A DNA stretch of 51,969 nucleotides from an uncultured Pseudovibrio sp. Lineage in GTDB: Bacteria > Pseudomonadota > Alphaproteobacteria > Rhizobiales > Stappiaceae. Location: positions 1 to 51,969 of the forward strand of contig CANMBS010000037.1 in NCBI GenBank assembly GCA_947496145.1, given 5' to 3'. Of the stretch, positions 25,686 through 35,883 are shown piece after piece. Both the position numbers and the translations under genes were made by a program. The notes beneath the pieces were generated by a model. It searched no databases and was not told where the DNA came from. It saw nothing but the letters and a program-made list of their open reading frames with translations. Numbering within the stretch: the stretch's first letter is position 1; each line of letters opens with the position of its first letter.

Positions 25686-25824
25686 TCACTTGCTCCTATG
25701 GCATAGGCTGGCGGTAGCACCTTGTTATGCCTGTTGTTTTTTTGCGAGTGTACAACGGTTTCAACTCTGAAGCGTTAAGGTGCTTTTTTCTTCCCACGAA
25801 CGAAGGGTGCATTCGTTAGCGCAT

Positions 25825-25852
25825 AAAAAAGGGCCGCCAGAGCAGCCCTTTT
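25825..25852 (-). terminator. Rho-independent terminator of secA
   Basis: On the minus strand AAAAGGGC, a 10-base loop, GCCCTTTTTT lies about 22 bases after the secA stop. Confidence 0.85.
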
Positions 25853-25873
25853 CTGAAGTTATTTATTACCGGA

Positions 25874-28660
25874 TCAAGCAAGTGCGCCATGGCAATGCTT
25901 GTATTTTTTGCCAGAGCCACAAGGGCACGGCTCGTTACGACCGACGCGGCCCCATGTTTCAGGGTTGTCTGCATCGCGGCCCTGAGGGGCTGCTGCTGCG
26001 CGGGCTTCTGCAAGCTGGCGGTCTGCCTCAGCCATTTCATCTTCACCCGTCAGCGGGTTGGTATGATGGGCTTCCATATGTGATGGCATTTGAGGAGTTT
26101 CAGGTGTCTGCTGCTGAACCAGTTCGACCATCATCAACTGAGTGGTTGTGTTCTGGCGCAGGGTGCTCAGCATGTTTTCAAAGAGTGTGAAGGACTCAGT
26201 CTTGTATTCCTGAAGCGGATCGCGCTGAGCGTAGCCACGCAGGCCAACTGCGGAGCGCAGATGGTCAAGGTTTGCCAGATGCTCACGCCACAGGTTGTCG
26301 ATGGTCTGAAGCAGAACAGCACGCTCAATCTGGCGCATAACGTCAGGGCCGTAGTTTGCAGCTTTACGGGCCATCAGCTCGTTAGCTTCTTTCTTCAGGC
26401 GGGTAGTGACTTCTTCATCTGCGATGCCTTCTTCATTTGCCCATTCAATAACAGGCAGATCAAGGTTCAGCTTGGTGCGGGCTTCTTCCTGAAGACCTTC
26501 TGTGTCCCACTGCTCAGGGTAAGCACGTTCTGGAATGTGAGCTGCAACGAGGTCTTCAACGAACTCTTCGCGCATCTCTGCAACAGCTTCCTGAGTGACT
26601 TCAGGATCCATCATTTCAAGGCGCTGATCGAAGACCACCTTACGCTGGTCGTTCATCACGTCATCAAACTTCAGCAGGTTCTTACGAATGTCGAAGTTGC
26701 GGGCTTCCACTTTCTGCTGCGCTTTTTCCAGAGCCTTGTTGATCCATGGGTGGACGATGGCTTCGCCCTCTTTCAGGCCCAGTTTCTGCAGCATGGAGTC
26801 CATACGCTCGGAGCCAAAGATGCGCATCAGGTCATCTTGCAGGGAGAGGAAGAACTTGGAGTGACCCGGGTCGCCCTGACGACCAGAACGACCACGCAGC
26901 TGGTTGTCGATGCGGCGGCTTTCGTGACGCTCTGTTGCAACAACGTAGAGACCACCAGCTTCGAGTGCCTTTTGCTTCAGCTCATCAACTTCTTTCTTGA
27001 TGGCGTCTTCTTTGGCTGTGCGGTCTGCACCCTCTGCCATGTCACCCAGCTCGTTGGTAATGCGCATTTCAACGTTACCGCCGAGCTGAATATCCGTACC
27101 ACGGCCTGCCATGTTGGTTGCGATAGTCACTGCACCTGGAACACCAGCCTGTGCAATGATGCTCGCTTCCTGCTCATGGTAGCGGGCGTTGAGAACAGCA
27201 AAGACTTTCTTTTTGCCAGCAGATTTGGCGTAGTCAGCAAGTGCCTTGGCGTCTGAAACGTCAATCTGCTTGTAGCCGTGCTTCATTAGCAGGTCGGCCA
27301 GCAGTTCAGATTTTTCGATAGAGGTTGTACCAACCAGAACCGGCTGACCACGGTCATGGCAGTCGTCTACCAGTTCCATGATTGCGTTGTATTTCTCAGC
27401 AACGGTGCGGTAGACCTCATCGTCGTCGTCAACGCGCTGTACAGGAACGTTGGTTGGAATATCGACGACATCCAGACCGTAGATATCCATGAATTCTTCC
27501 GCTTCAGTCATAGCTGTGCCGGTCATGCCTGCCAGCTTGTCGTACATGCGGAAGTAGTTTTGGAAGGTGATGGATGCGAGTGTCTGGTTCTCAGGCTGGA
27601 TCGCAGCTTTTTCTTTTGCTTCCAGTGCCTGATGGAGGCCCTCAGAGAAACGACGGCCCGGCATCATACGGCCAGTGAACTCATCAATGATGACAACTTC
27701 GTCATTGCGGACAATGTAGTCTTTATCGCGCTGGAAGAGTTTGTGTGCTTTCAGGCCCTGCTGAAGGTGGTGAACTGCTGTAACGTTTTCCACATCATAG
27801 AGCGAATCACCCTTCAAGAGACCAGCTTCAGACAGAAGTTGCTCAAGCTTCTCGTTACCTGCTTCTGTAAAGGTAGCGGAGCGAGCTTTTTCGTCCAGTT
27901 CGAAGTCTTCGTCTGTCAGTTGAGGAATGAAGGCATCAATCGCGGTGTAAAACTCGGTGCGGTCTTCCAGCGGGCCGGAGATGATGAGCGGGGTCCGTGC
28001 TTCGTCGACGAGAATGGAGTCGACCTCATCCACAATAGCAAAGTGGTGAGGGCGCTGTACCATGGACTCACGATCATACTTCATATTGTCACGAAGGTAA
28101 TCGAAGCCAAATTCGTTGTTGGTGCCGTAGGTTACGTCTGCGGCATAAGCTTCCTGACGCTCTTCATCGGACTTGCCGTGGACAATCAGGCCGGTTGAGA
28201 GGCCGAGGAAACGGTAGATCTGGCCCATCCACTCAACGTCACGAGAGGCGAGATAGTCGTTCACCGTTACAACGTGAACACCTTTGCCACTCAGCGCGTT
28301 GAGGTAAACAGGTGCGGTTGCCACGAGGGTTTTACCTTCACCGGTGCGCATCTCGGTGATTTCACCAGCGTGGAGAACCATGCCGCCAATGAGCTGTACG
28401 TCATACTGGCGCAGGCCGAGGACACGGCGAGAGGCTTCGCGCACAACAGCAAACGCAGGGATGAGGAGATCATCCAGCTTTGCACCGTTTGCGAGCTGTT
28501 CACGGAACTCGGCAGTTTTGGCTTTTAACTGCTCATCGGTCAGAGCTTGCATTTCTGGCTCTAAAGCATTGATAGCAATTACTTTAGGCTTGAGTGTCTT
28601 GATCCGACGGTCGTTAGCAGAACCAAATATTTTTCGAGCGAGTGCGCCGAGCCCCACCAT
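25874..28660 (-). CDS. secA: Protein translocase subunit SecA
   Basis: 928 aa preprotein translocase ATPase. Walker A MRTGEGKT at residues 104-111, [20 protein letters not shown] (Walker B and following), second nucleotide domain with [14 protein letters not shown] and the [10 protein letters not shown] motif, and a C-terminal zinc-binding tail [14 protein letters not shown] preceded by a Glu/Ala-rich linker (the SecB and lipid-contact region). It works with SecYEG at the inner membrane. AGAGGAAGGACC precedes the ATG. Divergent from a periplasmic foldase gene. Confidence 0.98.
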   Translation of the reverse strand: MVGLGALARKIFGSANDRRIKTLKPKVIAINALEPEMQALTDEQLKAKTAEFREQLANGAKLDDLLIPAFAVVREASRRVLGLRQYDVQLIGGMVLHAGEITEMRTGEGKTLVATAPVYLNALSGKGVHVVTVNDYLASRDVEWMGQIYRFLGLSTGLIVHGKSDEERQEAYAADVTYGTNNEFGFDYLRDNMKYDRESMVQRPHHFAIVDEVDSILVDEARTPLIISGPLEDRTEFYTAIDAFIPQLTDEDFELDEKARSATFTEAGNEKLEQLLSEAGLLKGDSLYDVENVTAVHHLQQGLKAHKLFQRDKDYIVRNDEVVIIDEFTGRMMPGRRFSEGLHQALEAKEKAAIQPENQTLASITFQNYFRMYDKLAGMTGTAMTEAEEFMDIYGLDVVDIPTNVPVQRVDDDDEVYRTVAEKYNAIMELVDDCHDRGQPVLVGTTSIEKSELLADLLMKHGYKQIDVSDAKALADYAKSAGKKKVFAVLNARYHEQEASIIAQAGVPGAVTIATNMAGRGTDIQLGGNVEMRITNELGDMAEGADRTAKEDAIKKEVDELKQKALEAGGLYVVATERHESRRIDNQLRGRSGRQGDPGHSKFFLSLQDDLMRIFGSERMDSMLQKLGLKEGEAIVHPWINKALEKAQQKVEARNFDIRKNLLKFDDVMNDQRKVVFDQRLEMMDPEVTQEAVAEMREEFVEDLVAAHIPERAYPEQWDTEGLQEEARTKLNLDLPVIEWANEEGIADEEVTTRLKKEANELMARKAANYGPDVMRQIERAVLLQTIDNLWREHLANLDHLRSAVGLRGYAQRDPLQEYKTESFTLFENMLSTLRQNTTTQLMMVELVQQQTPETPQMPSHMEAHHTNPLTGEDEMAEADRQLAEARAAAAPQGRDADNPETWGRVGRNEPCPCGSGKKYKHCHGALA

Positions 28661-28927
28661 GTGGCGGTCCTTCCTCTTGTGGGCGCGCCGGTTGTTTCAC
28701 GTCGCGGCCGGGCCCTAAAAAAATTCACATTCGTGATCTATCACGACAAAACACTGTGGTTCTGACGTGAGTCACAGCATATTAAGCACCTGCGCGTTAA
28801 AAAGGCAGGCGACAGAGAGATAAGAGTGGGCTTAGAGGTTGTCAACGGCAGTTACCGTCGCAACATAGAGCTTTGTTGTTTTGCAACCCTTTTTAAACTC
28901 TCCATAAACAGGAAAGAAAGAGACCGT
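28661..28927. promoter_or_regulatory. Divergent promoter region secA / ppiC-like
   Basis: About 270 bases between the two ATG codons. The plus-strand frame upstream of 28928 has poor coding character. Promoters for both genes must be here; none is distinct enough to place exactly. Confidence 0.35.
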
Positions 28928-29797
28928 ATGCTTCGTAAATTTACAGGGATCCTCGGAAGCTCAGTCGCAATTGCCGCACTGACCGTTAGCCTGAATGTTG
29001 CTCAGGCGCAGGATGCAGAAACTGCTCCTGATCTGGACAAGCCCGTTGCGAAGGTGGGAACCAGCGTTATCACGGAAGCAGATCTTGCTTATGCAGCGCA
29101 GGATTATGCGCAGCAGCTTCAGCGCGTTCCTCCGACCCAATGGCGTACGGTCCTGACCGATGTGCTGGTTGAGATGAAGTTGCTTGCAGAAGCCGGCAAA
29201 GCTGAAAAGCTGGAAGATACTCCAGACTTTAAGCGTCTCATGGAGTTTGAACGTACCCGTGCGCTGCGTAATGCCTATTTCCAGAAGTTCATTCAAAATG
29301 CTGTGAGCGAAGATGAAGTGAAGGCAGCTTATGATGCGCAGTACGCCAACTATAAGGGTGATCCTGAGATCAATGCGGCTCACATTCTGGTAGAAAAAGA
29401 AGAGGACGCAAAAGAGATCATTAAGCAACTTGAAGGTGGTGCTGACTTTGCTGAACTGGCAAAAGAGAAGTCCACAGGCCCTTCAGGTCCTAATGGTGGT
29501 GATCTTGGTTACTTCGGGAAAGGCCAGATGGTTCCTGAATTTGAGGGCGCTGTATTTGGTCTGAAGAAAGGTGAGTTCACCAAAGAACCTGTAAAAACGC
29601 AGTTTGGTTATCACGTAATTCTGAAAAAAGATGAGCGTGAAAAAGAAGCTCCTACATTTGAAGCTGCTCAGGGACAGGTTCGGCAGGAACTGGTGCTGGC
29701 TAAATTCCGTGAAGTTCTTGAAGAGCTGAAAGCCAAGAACACTGTGGAAATTATTGATGCACCGGCAGCAGAGCCAAAAGCTGAAGAAGCTAAGTAG
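28928..29797 (+). CDS. Periplasmic peptidyl-prolyl isomerase (PpiC/parvulin type)
   Basis: 289 aa from the ATG at 28928 (AGGAAAG ribosome site); an upstream in-frame start at 28826 would put 34 non-signal residues before the signal peptide. Signal peptide cleaved near AQA|QD (residue 27), an N-terminal helical chaperone-like region (from VAKVGTSVITEADL), one parvulin domain (INAAHILVEKEEDA ... GGDLGYFGKGQMVPEFEGAVF ... FGYHVILKK), and an Ala/Glu/Lys tail. Likely helps fold exported or outer-membrane proteins, fitting its place opposite secA. Confidence 0.93.
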   Translation: MLRKFTGILGSSVAIAALTVSLNVAQAQDAETAPDLDKPVAKVGTSVITEADLAYAAQDYAQQLQRVPPTQWRTVLTDVLVEMKLLAEAGKAEKLEDTPDFKRLMEFERTRALRNAYFQKFIQNAVSEDEVKAAYDAQYANYKGDPEINAAHILVEKEEDAKEIIKQLEGGADFAELAKEKSTGPSGPNGGDLGYFGKGQMVPEFEGAVFGLKKGEFTKEPVKTQFGYHVILKKDEREKEAPTFEAAQGQVRQELVLAKFREVLEELKAKNTVEIIDAPAAEPKAEEAK

Positions 29798-29851
29798 TCA
29801 GCAGAGAGCGAAAAGCTCCGCTGATTGTTGAAATAAAACATCTTGTGTTTG

Positions 29852-29890
29852 TAGCCCCGGATGCCTTAGGCCTTCTGGGGCTATTTTTTT
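29852..29890 (+). terminator. Rho-independent terminator after the isomerase gene
   Basis: TAGCCCC (29852-29858) / GGGGCTA (29877-29883) with an internal GCC-TTA-GGC hairpin, followed by a run of seven T. It separates this unit from argJ. Confidence 0.87.
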
Positions 29891-29923
29891 GCTGTATCAG
29901 TAGTGTTTCCTCGGGAGATTTCC

Positions 29924-31156
29924 ATGTCCGCGACCATTTCTCTTCTCGCACCTAAATCTTATCCTGAACTTCCGGAGGTTAAGGGCGTTCGACTGTCGAC
30001 CGCTGCGGCGGGTTTGAAGTATGAAGGACGTACGGATGTTCTTCTTGCAGTGTTTGACAGTCCAGCTCAGATTGCGGGCGTCTTCACCAAATCCAAGTGC
30101 ACAAGTGCGCCAGTGGATTGGTGTAAGCAGAACCTTTCCAAAGGGGTTGTGCGTGCGATTATGGTCAACTCGGGCAATGCGAATGCATTTACTGGGAAGA
30201 AGGGGCGGGCGTCGGTTGAGCTTTCCGCTGATATTCTGTCCAAAGCGACCGGGTTTTCTGCTGATGAGCTGTATCTGGCATCCACTGGTGTGATCGGCGA
30301 GCCGTTGCCCGCAGAGAAGTTTGCAGGTGTTGCGGATGGTCTGGTTGCTGATGCGGTTGCAGATAACTGGATGGATGCTGCTCAGGCAATCATGACAACA
30401 GATACCTACCCAAAGTTGAGCACTCGTCGTGTGAAGTTGGGTGAGGCCACTGTTACACTGAATGGCATTGCTAAAGGTGCGGGTATGATTGCGCCTGATA
30501 TGGCGACCATGCTTGGTTTCCTGTTTACAGATGCGCCAATCAAAGCACCTGTTTTGCAGGCAATGCTCTCTGATTATACCGGCGGTTCTTTCAATTCGAT
30601 CACCGTTGATAGCGACACGTCAACCTCTGACACCGTGCTTTTGAGTGCCACAGGTTCAGCTGGAGGTGACTGGGTTGATGACGTTGCCGATCCTCGCCTT
30701 GCTGAGTTCCGTGAGGCTCTTTCCAGCATGATGCTGGAGCTGGCGCAGATGATTGTGCGTGATGGTGAAGGGGCAACCAAGTTTGTTGAAGTGCAGGTTG
30801 AAGGCGCTGAAAGCGATGTATCTGCAAAGCGGATTGCTCTGGCCATTGCAAATTCTCCTTTGGTTAAGACTGCTTTTGCTGGTGAAGATGCGAACTGGGG
30901 CCGTGTTGTGATGGCAGTTGGCAAGGCTGGTGAGCCTGCTGATCGCGATAAACTGGCAATCTGGTTCGGTGATGTTCGTGTTGCTGTTGAAGGTGAGCGC
31001 GATCCAGACTACAGCGAGGATGAAGCTTCCGCTGTGATGAAAGAAGACGAGATCACCCTTAAGGTTGATCTTGGCATTGGCAGCGGATCTGCAAAAGTTT
31101 GGACGTGTGATCTCACCAAAGAATATGTGGCAATCAATGGCGACTACAGAAGCTAA
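29924..31156 (+). CDS. argJ: Bifunctional ornithine acetyltransferase / N-acetylglutamate synthase
   Basis: 410 aa from the ATG at 29924 (GGGAG seven bases upstream); a GTG at 29903 is in frame but lacks support. Catalyses acetyl transfer from N-acetylornithine to glutamate in arginine synthesis. The self-cleavage and active-site motif [14 protein letters not shown] is present, with Ala194-Thr195; Thr195 becomes the N-terminal nucleophile of the beta chain. Whether it also uses acetyl-CoA (bifunctional) cannot be read from the sequence. The next gene overlaps its 3' end. Confidence 0.96.
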   Translation: MSATISLLAPKSYPELPEVKGVRLSTAAAGLKYEGRTDVLLAVFDSPAQIAGVFTKSKCTSAPVDWCKQNLSKGVVRAIMVNSGNANAFTGKKGRASVELSADILSKATGFSADELYLASTGVIGEPLPAEKFAGVADGLVADAVADNWMDAAQAIMTTDTYPKLSTRRVKLGEATVTLNGIAKGAGMIAPDMATMLGFLFTDAPIKAPVLQAMLSDYTGGSFNSITVDSDTSTSDTVLLSATGSAGGDWVDDVADPRLAEFREALSSMMLELAQMIVRDGEGATKFVEVQVEGAESDVSAKRIALAIANSPLVKTAFAGEDANWGRVVMAVGKAGEPADRDKLAIWFGDVRVAVEGERDPDYSEDEASAVMKEDEITLKVDLGIGSGSAKVWTCDLTKEYVAINGDYRS

Positions 31157-31958
31157 GCGGGTTGAACCGCGCGAACCCAACTGTGACATGGACATGGTGT
31201 TAAGGCTGGAGCAGGCAAATCTGAACTGCTTTCCCAGCCTTATGGCTCATCATGACGGGAGCTGGATTTCACGGTTATCTCCAGGAGGAAGTGCGCGTCG
31301 CAATAACTCTCTGAACTTTTATGATGTTCAGGATGATGAAGACGCAGAGAGCCGATTGGATGCAGCACGGGTGCGCTTCAAGCGGTTAGATACACCGTTT
31401 AATGTACGCTGGACGCCGCTGATCCCGAAAGAAGTCAATCAGGTTCTGGAGCAACGGAACTTTCAGCGACTTGATGAAACCCTTGTTCTTACCCGCTTAA
31501 TCTGGGGCTTGGGGGAAACTGATGTACCCGCGGGCTTCAAACTGTCCCGGGTTGGGCTGGATGAATGGATCCAGATCTATGCGCAGGTTGGCGGTGCACA
31601 GCAGAGTGAACCTCTTAGTGATGCGCAGCAGGCTCTTTATGATGTGTTGTCCCGAGTAACAGTTGAACTGATCAGGCTGGTGCTGGAAACGGATGATGGT
31701 GTTCCTGCTGCTGTCCTGCTGGGTGTTGTTGATGGTGGTTTGCTTGGCATCTTTAGTGTGGTGACTGCTGAGGCGTTTCGCCGTAAAGGGCTGGCTTACA
31801 CACTGATGTGTGAGGTGCAGCGCCTTGGGGCTGAAGGCGGTGCAGAAACCTCCTGGCTTCAAGTGGTCGCAGACAATAGTCCGGCTCTAGGTCTTTATAC
31901 TGGTATGGGGTACAGAGAAGCTTACGCCTACCATTATTGCAGCGCTGTGCAGCCTTAA
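31137..31958 (+). CDS. GNAT-family N-acetyltransferase
   Basis: 273 aa from the ATG at 31137, which lies inside the end of argJ (20-base overlap). The C-terminal half carries a GNAT domain: [20 protein letters not shown] (acetyl-CoA loop, R-x-x-G-x-A) and [19 protein letters not shown]. The N-terminal half is a degenerate GNAT-like region. Acceptor unknown. In-frame starts at 31125 and 31186 are also possible, as no ribosome site is clear. The argJ-GNAT-mutT order is, from memory, common in Hyphomicrobiales. Confidence 0.85.
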   Translation: MATTEAKRVEPREPNCDMDMVLRLEQANLNCFPSLMAHHDGSWISRLSPGGSARRNNSLNFYDVQDDEDAESRLDAARVRFKRLDTPFNVRWTPLIPKEVNQVLEQRNFQRLDETLVLTRLIWGLGETDVPAGFKLSRVGLDEWIQIYAQVGGAQQSEPLSDAQQALYDVLSRVTVELIRLVLETDDGVPAAVLLGVVDGGLLGIFSVVTAEAFRRKGLAYTLMCEVQRLGAEGGAETSWLQVVADNSPALGLYTGMGYREAYAYHYCSAVQP

Positions 31959-32041
31959 GAGAAACTGTAAAATTTCACTCGTGATGCCTCGTATGGTTTC
32001 CAAATGGTTTACGAGCTGATCCTTTATGAGACGAGAAAATA

Positions 32042-32446
32042 ATGAAAATCGTAATGGTTGCGGCGTGTGCGCTGATTGATCCTGATAACCGCATTTTGCT
32101 GGCCCAGCGTCCCGAGGGAAAATCAATGGCGGGATTCTGGGAATTTCCGGGTGGTAAACTGGAGGAGAATGAAACGCCGGAGGATTGTCTTATCCGTGAA
32201 TTAGCGGAAGAGCTTGGAATTACGGTTAAAAAAGAGTGCCTCGCCCCTTTGACTTTCGCCAGCCACACTTACGAAGATTTTCACCTGCTGATGCCACTTT
32301 ACGTTTGCAGGCGCTGGACGGGCACACCTCATGGGGCAGAGGGGCAAAACCTGAAATGGGTACGGGCAATGCGCTTGCGAGACTATGATATGCCACCAGC
32401 AGATGAGCCGCTGATCCCGCATTTGATGGACCTTGTGTCTTATTAG
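32042..32446 (+). CDS. mutT: 8-oxo-dGTP diphosphatase (Nudix)
   Basis: 134 aa, normal length. The full Nudix box is present: GGKLEENETPEDCLIRELAE followed by ELGI, matching Gx5Ex7REUxEExGU. Sanitises oxidised dGTP and dATP. It begins 83 bases after the acetyltransferase gene and is probably co-transcribed. Confidence 0.93.
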   Translation: MKIVMVAACALIDPDNRILLAQRPEGKSMAGFWEFPGGKLEENETPEDCLIRELAEELGITVKKECLAPLTFASHTYEDFHLLMPLYVCRRWTGTPHGAEGQNLKWVRAMRLRDYDMPPADEPLIPHLMDLVSY

Positions 32447-32475
32447 CGGGAGATCACGGAGAATAAGAGGCAGTA

Positions 32476-32691
32476 ATGGCGTTAAGCGAGAAAGCGTTCA
32501 AAACTCAGAAAGGCGGTTTTACAATCGCTCATATGACAGAGGATGAACGTGGAGCGACCGCTGTAGAGTACGCCATTCTTGCTGGTCTTATTGTTCTCGC
32601 AATTGTTGCAAGTCTCACTGCCATTAGCAGTTCAATTTCAGGAAACTTCGATCACATTTCCAGTGTTTTCAGCTCTGTTGAAGCTGACTGA
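32476..32691 (+). CDS. Flp/Fap-type IVb pilin
   Basis: 71 aa. The hallmark GATAVEYAILAGLIVLAIVA is present: prepilin cleavage before the Glu-Tyr-containing hydrophobic helix, preceded by a short charged leader (MTEDERGATAVEY). An internal ATG at 32533 (MTEDERG) would give a typical 52-residue pilin and may be the true start; the longer form adds 19 residues. The Flp (Tad) pilus genes (cpaA-F, tadB, tadC) are not adjacent, so it is an orphan pilin 29 bases after mutT, with a stop that abuts the convergent methyltransferase. Confidence 0.85.
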   Translation: MALSEKAFKTQKGGFTIAHMTEDERGATAVEYAILAGLIVLAIVASLTAISSSISGNFDHISSVFSSVEAD

Positions 32692-33576
32692 TCAGGACTT
32701 GATTTCTTTTGTGCCAAGCGCTTCTGCGAGACTATGTTTGGCAGAACCGGGTTTGAGAGGTTTTTGCTGTGAGGCGTGCGGAGCCCAGCCGGACAGAGAT
32801 GCAAATGTAAAAGTAGCGCGGATACGCCCGTCTGCATCTGAATAGTCTTGTGCGTAAATTTCTGCGGCACGCATGAAGACAGCTTTTCTGGTCGGCGTTT
32901 TAAGCCGTTCTCGCAAAGGGTTGGTTGCACCCATTGCCCGCAAATCCTGAATAAGAGCAAACATATTGTCGTATCTGACGGTGAGACGATCCATATCAGC
33001 TACTGGCAGAGCAAAACCTGCGCGTTGAAGTAATCCGCCTAACTCTCTTGTATCAGCAAAGGGGATCACTCTGGGGGAGACACCACCGCTGACCTCCATC
33101 TCTGCACGCATCAAGCAATCTCTCAGTTCTGTGAGAGTTTCTGCTCCCAGAAGCAGGCCGAGGAAAAGACCATCAGGTTTTAAAGCGCGTCTGATCTGGA
33201 TGAGTGTGCCGGGCAGGTCGTCCAGCATGTGCAGATTAAGAGTGGAGACGATGAGGTCCACGCTTTCAGGTGCAACAGGTAAAGTGACATCATCGAATAC
33301 AAAATCAGGGTCAGGCAGATTTGGATCTGCGCCGAATAAATCCGCACGTAGTAAGTGTTTTACTTTGCCCGATGATTTGAGAGTTTCAAAGATATGTCCG
33401 GTATGTCCGCCGAGGTCGATGCCGGTCTCAAACTCTCTGCTGATGAAACCTAAGCGGTCCTCAAGGTCAGTTGCGGCAGCTTTAATGAGAAAATCAGAGC
33501 CTTCTGTTGCTCTCTTCAAAGCACTTATACGTCGTTGTGCGATTAGCTTGCGATTGAAGAGAGAGTGTTCGCTCAT
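32692..33576 (-). CDS. SAM-dependent methyltransferase (BioC/NDUFAF5-like)
   Basis: 294 aa. Class I methyltransferase with GIDLGGHTGHIFETL (SAM motif I), then a long middle and LDDLPGTLIQIRRALKPDGL, and the N-terminal MSEHSLFNRKLIAQRR seen in the alphaproteobacterial and mitochondrial NDUFAF5 group. The human homologue hydroxylates an arginine of complex I NDUFS7; the bacterial role is unclear. Motif I reads DLGGHTG, not DxGxGxG. Start codon has AAGGTG upstream. Divergent from comF, a common arrangement in this class. Confidence 0.88.
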   Translation of the reverse strand: MSEHSLFNRKLIAQRRISALKRATEGSDFLIKAAATDLEDRLGFISREFETGIDLGGHTGHIFETLKSSGKVKHLLRADLFGADPNLPDPDFVFDDVTLPVAPESVDLIVSTLNLHMLDDLPGTLIQIRRALKPDGLFLGLLLGAETLTELRDCLMRAEMEVSGGVSPRVIPFADTRELGGLLQRAGFALPVADMDRLTVRYDNMFALIQDLRAMGATNPLRERLKTPTRKAVFMRAAEIYAQDYSDADGRIRATFTFASLSGWAPHASQQKPLKPGSAKHSLAEALGTKEIKS

Positions 33577-33716
33577 TGGGGCACCTTTGGCCTGAATGTG
33601 CTGTATGCACTAGCAGATATAATAGCCCTACTGAACACGGGTAGATGTTCGCAGGGTGATGTTTAGCGATGGCATTGTTAGCCTGATATGTCTTCAGGTT
33701 TATACGGTGAGCGGTG
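33577..33716. promoter_or_regulatory. Divergent promoter region methyltransferase / comF
   Basis: About 140 bases between the two start codons, presumably with both promoters. Nothing specific recognised. Confidence 0.3.
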
Positions 33717-34562
33717 ATGGGCGACAAGTTATCTTCTTTGCAATGGTTGCCAGAGACAGTGGAAAGGCCAGGAGAAAAGCGCTCTGACACTCAAGTAAGC
33801 AAGGAACTGTTTAATCAGTTAAAGCGTGCGTTTCATCTGGTTCTGGACGCTGTCTTTCCGCAAAGTTGTCCGGTGTGCGGACAGCTGGTGCAAAGCGAAG
33901 GGGGACTGTGTCTTTCCTGCTGGCAGGAGCTTGATTTGATTTCTGCTCCTGTTTGTGAACGGTTGGGAGTGCCTTTGCATTATGAGTTAGGACAGAACGC
34001 ATGGAGTGCTGCTGCGCTTGTTGACCCTCCTGATTATGACCGGGCGCGTGGGGCGGTGCTTTACAACGGGCCTGCGCAAGAGCTGATAAAGCGTTTTAAG
34101 TTTTATGGAGAGGTGCGGCTTTCGAGATTCTTGTCCAGTTGCATGCTGAGTGCAGCAGCGGAACTGGTTTTACCTGAGAGCATTTTTGTCCCGGTTCCGC
34201 TTCACACATCACGCTTGCGGGAAAGGACTTACAATCAGTCTGCATTACTGGCGCGGGATCTGGCAGGGAGGTTTGAGAGCAGGGTGGTTCTTGATGGGTT
34301 GGCACGCATACGACGGACTAACCAGCAGGTTGGCTTGAAGAAAGAGGCGCGTACCAAAAACGTGCAGAATGCATTTGTAGTTTCATCACACTTTCTCGCC
34401 GATGTGTATGGTGCGCCTGTCATTTTGGTTGATGATGTTCTGACTACGGGGGCAACGGTTGAAGAATGTACGCGGGTCCTGCAACAGGCTGGAGCAAGCC
34501 GGGTAGATGTGCTCGTTTTTGCTCTGGTTGACCCGGAACGAGTGTCTGACACCTCCCGGTAA
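33717..34562 (+). CDS. comF: ComF-family phosphoribosyltransferase-like protein
   Basis: 281 aa. An N-terminal zinc-finger-like region with C51-P-V-C54 and C65-L-S-C68, followed by a PRTase domain with VPVPLHTSRLRERTYNQSA and the PRPP-binding motif VILVDDVLTTGAT near residue 240. ComF/GntX proteins are linked to DNA uptake and carbohydrate metabolism. The ATG at 33717 is preferred over the GTG one codon before. Confidence 0.92.
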   Translation: MGDKLSSLQWLPETVERPGEKRSDTQVSKELFNQLKRAFHLVLDAVFPQSCPVCGQLVQSEGGLCLSCWQELDLISAPVCERLGVPLHYELGQNAWSAAALVDPPDYDRARGAVLYNGPAQELIKRFKFYGEVRLSRFLSSCMLSAAAELVLPESIFVPVPLHTSRLRERTYNQSALLARDLAGRFESRVVLDGLARIRRTNQQVGLKKEARTKNVQNAFVVSSHFLADVYGAPVILVDDVLTTGATVEECTRVLQQAGASRVDVLVFALVDPERVSDTSR

Positions 34563-34718
34563 ATATGAGCAAAACTCTGTTTTCGTTGTCGCGATACGGC
34601 TATATGATCAACTTGAGGTGAGGCGGACTTGCGGTTTTCTGGGCGGTGAGCCATATAAGCTACAGTTTTGATGGGCAGAATAAATCTGGCCTTCGTTGTG
34701 TGCCCAAAGGAATAAAAT

Positions 34719-34982
34719 ATGGCTCAAGTTACAATCTACACCCGTGATATGTGCGGATACTGCGCTCGTGCAAAAAGATTGCTTGATGAAAAGGGTGTTG
34801 AGTACAAAGAGTTCAATTACAGTGAAGATCCAACCATCCGAAAAGAGATGATTTCCAAGGCGAATGGTGCAAACACCTTCCCGCAGATATTCATAGGGTC
34901 CGAGCATATTGGCGGTTGTGATGACCTGTTTGCATTGGAGCGCCGCGGTCATCTGGATGGCCTGCTGGGCGCTGACATTTAA
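34719..34982 (+). CDS. grxC: Glutaredoxin 3
   Basis: 87 aa, standard length. Active site C12-G-Y-C15 (the CGYC form usual in Hyphomicrobiales rather than CPYC), cis-Pro region TFPQIFIG and the glutathione-binding IGGCDDL. A dithiol glutaredoxin of the cytoplasm. Confidence 0.95.
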   Translation: MAQVTIYTRDMCGYCARAKRLLDEKGVEYKEFNYSEDPTIRKEMISKANGANTFPQIFIGSEHIGGCDDLFALERRGHLDGLLGADI

Positions 34983-35028
34983 AAGCTTCGGGAGCCTATT
35001 GCAAACCGTGCTTTGAAAGCGAGAGTTG

Positions 35029-35883
35029 ATGACAAGTTTTGTGGCTGCATGTGTCCAGATGAGAACGGGGACCAACCCACTCAAAAACCTTGATGTCTGC
35101 GAGGCGTTGATTAAAGAGGCCGCAGCACAGGGTGCGGTTTACGTTCAGACGCCTGAGATGACCAATGTGCTGGAAACCAGCCGCAAAGCGCAACTTGCTG
35201 CCTCTTCATTTGAAGCTGATGACCCGTTTTTGCAGCGTTTGTGTGCTCTAGCCCGTGAGTTAAACATCTGGATGCATATCGGGTCGCTTGCTATTCACCT
35301 TGAGGGTGAGAAGCTGGCAAACCGTGGCTATATGATTTCGCCGCAGGGGAAGATCATCGCGCATTATGACAAGATTCACATGTTCGATGTGGATTTGCCA
35401 AATGGCGAAAGCTGGCGCGAGTCTGAAAGCTACAGTGCAGGTGCAGTGTCGCCTGTTGTAGACTTTGGATTTGCAAAGTTGGGTATGGCAATCTGCTATG
35501 ATATTCGCCAGCCAGCGATTTTTCGTGGGCAGGCACATGCTGGTGCGCAGGTATTGACTGGTCCGGCGGCGTTCACAAAGCAAACTGGAGAGGCTCATTG
35601 GCATGTCCTGCAACGGGCGAGGGCTATTGAAAATGGGGCGTTTGTTGTGAGTGCAGCACAAGGTGGTACGCATGAAGATGGACGCCAGACTTATGGTCAT
35701 AGCGTCATGGTGGATCCCTGGGGACACGTGATTGCAGAACTGGACCACGACGAGCCGGGTGTTCTGGTGGCCGAGTTGGATCTGGCACAGGTTGATGAGG
35801 CGCGTCGCCGTATTCCAGCTATTAAGAATGCACGAGATTTTACTGTGACCTCAGTATCCCTCGAAGGGGAGGTTGTCAGTTGA
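35029..35883 (+). CDS. Carbon-nitrogen hydrolase (Nit2/omega-amidase-like)
   Basis: 284 aa. Nitrilase-fold catalytic triad Glu43 (TPEMTN), Lys115 (YDKIHMFDVD) and Cys156 (AICYDIRQPAIF), in the Nit1/Nit2 branch. Likely hydrolyses deaminated glutathione or alpha-ketoglutaramate. Start ATG at 35029 (GAGAG just upstream); a TTG one codon before is possible. Its stop overlaps the next gene. Confidence 0.92.
   Translation: MTSFVAACVQMRTGTNPLKNLDVCEALIKEAAAQGAVYVQTPEMTNVLETSRKAQLAASSFEADDPFLQRLCALARELNIWMHIGSLAIHLEGEKLANRGYMISPQGKIIAHYDKIHMFDVDLPNGESWRESESYSAGAVSPVVDFGFAKLGMAICYDIRQPAIFRGQAHAGAQVLTGPAAFTKQTGEAHWHVLQRARAIENGAFVVSAAQGGTHEDGRQTYGHSVMVDPWGHVIAELDHDEPGVLVAELDLAQVDEARRRIPAIKNARDFTVTSVSLEGEVVS

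Noticed and set aside
33131-33595. A long plus-strand frame (154 codons) inside the methyltransferase gene.
   Set aside because: Antisense shadow of a conserved enzyme; Ser/Arg-rich translation typical of a complementary frame.
34752-34763. Glutaredoxin active site CGYC instead of the textbook CPYC.
   Set aside because: This form is usual in glutaredoxins of this bacterial order, so it is not an anomaly.
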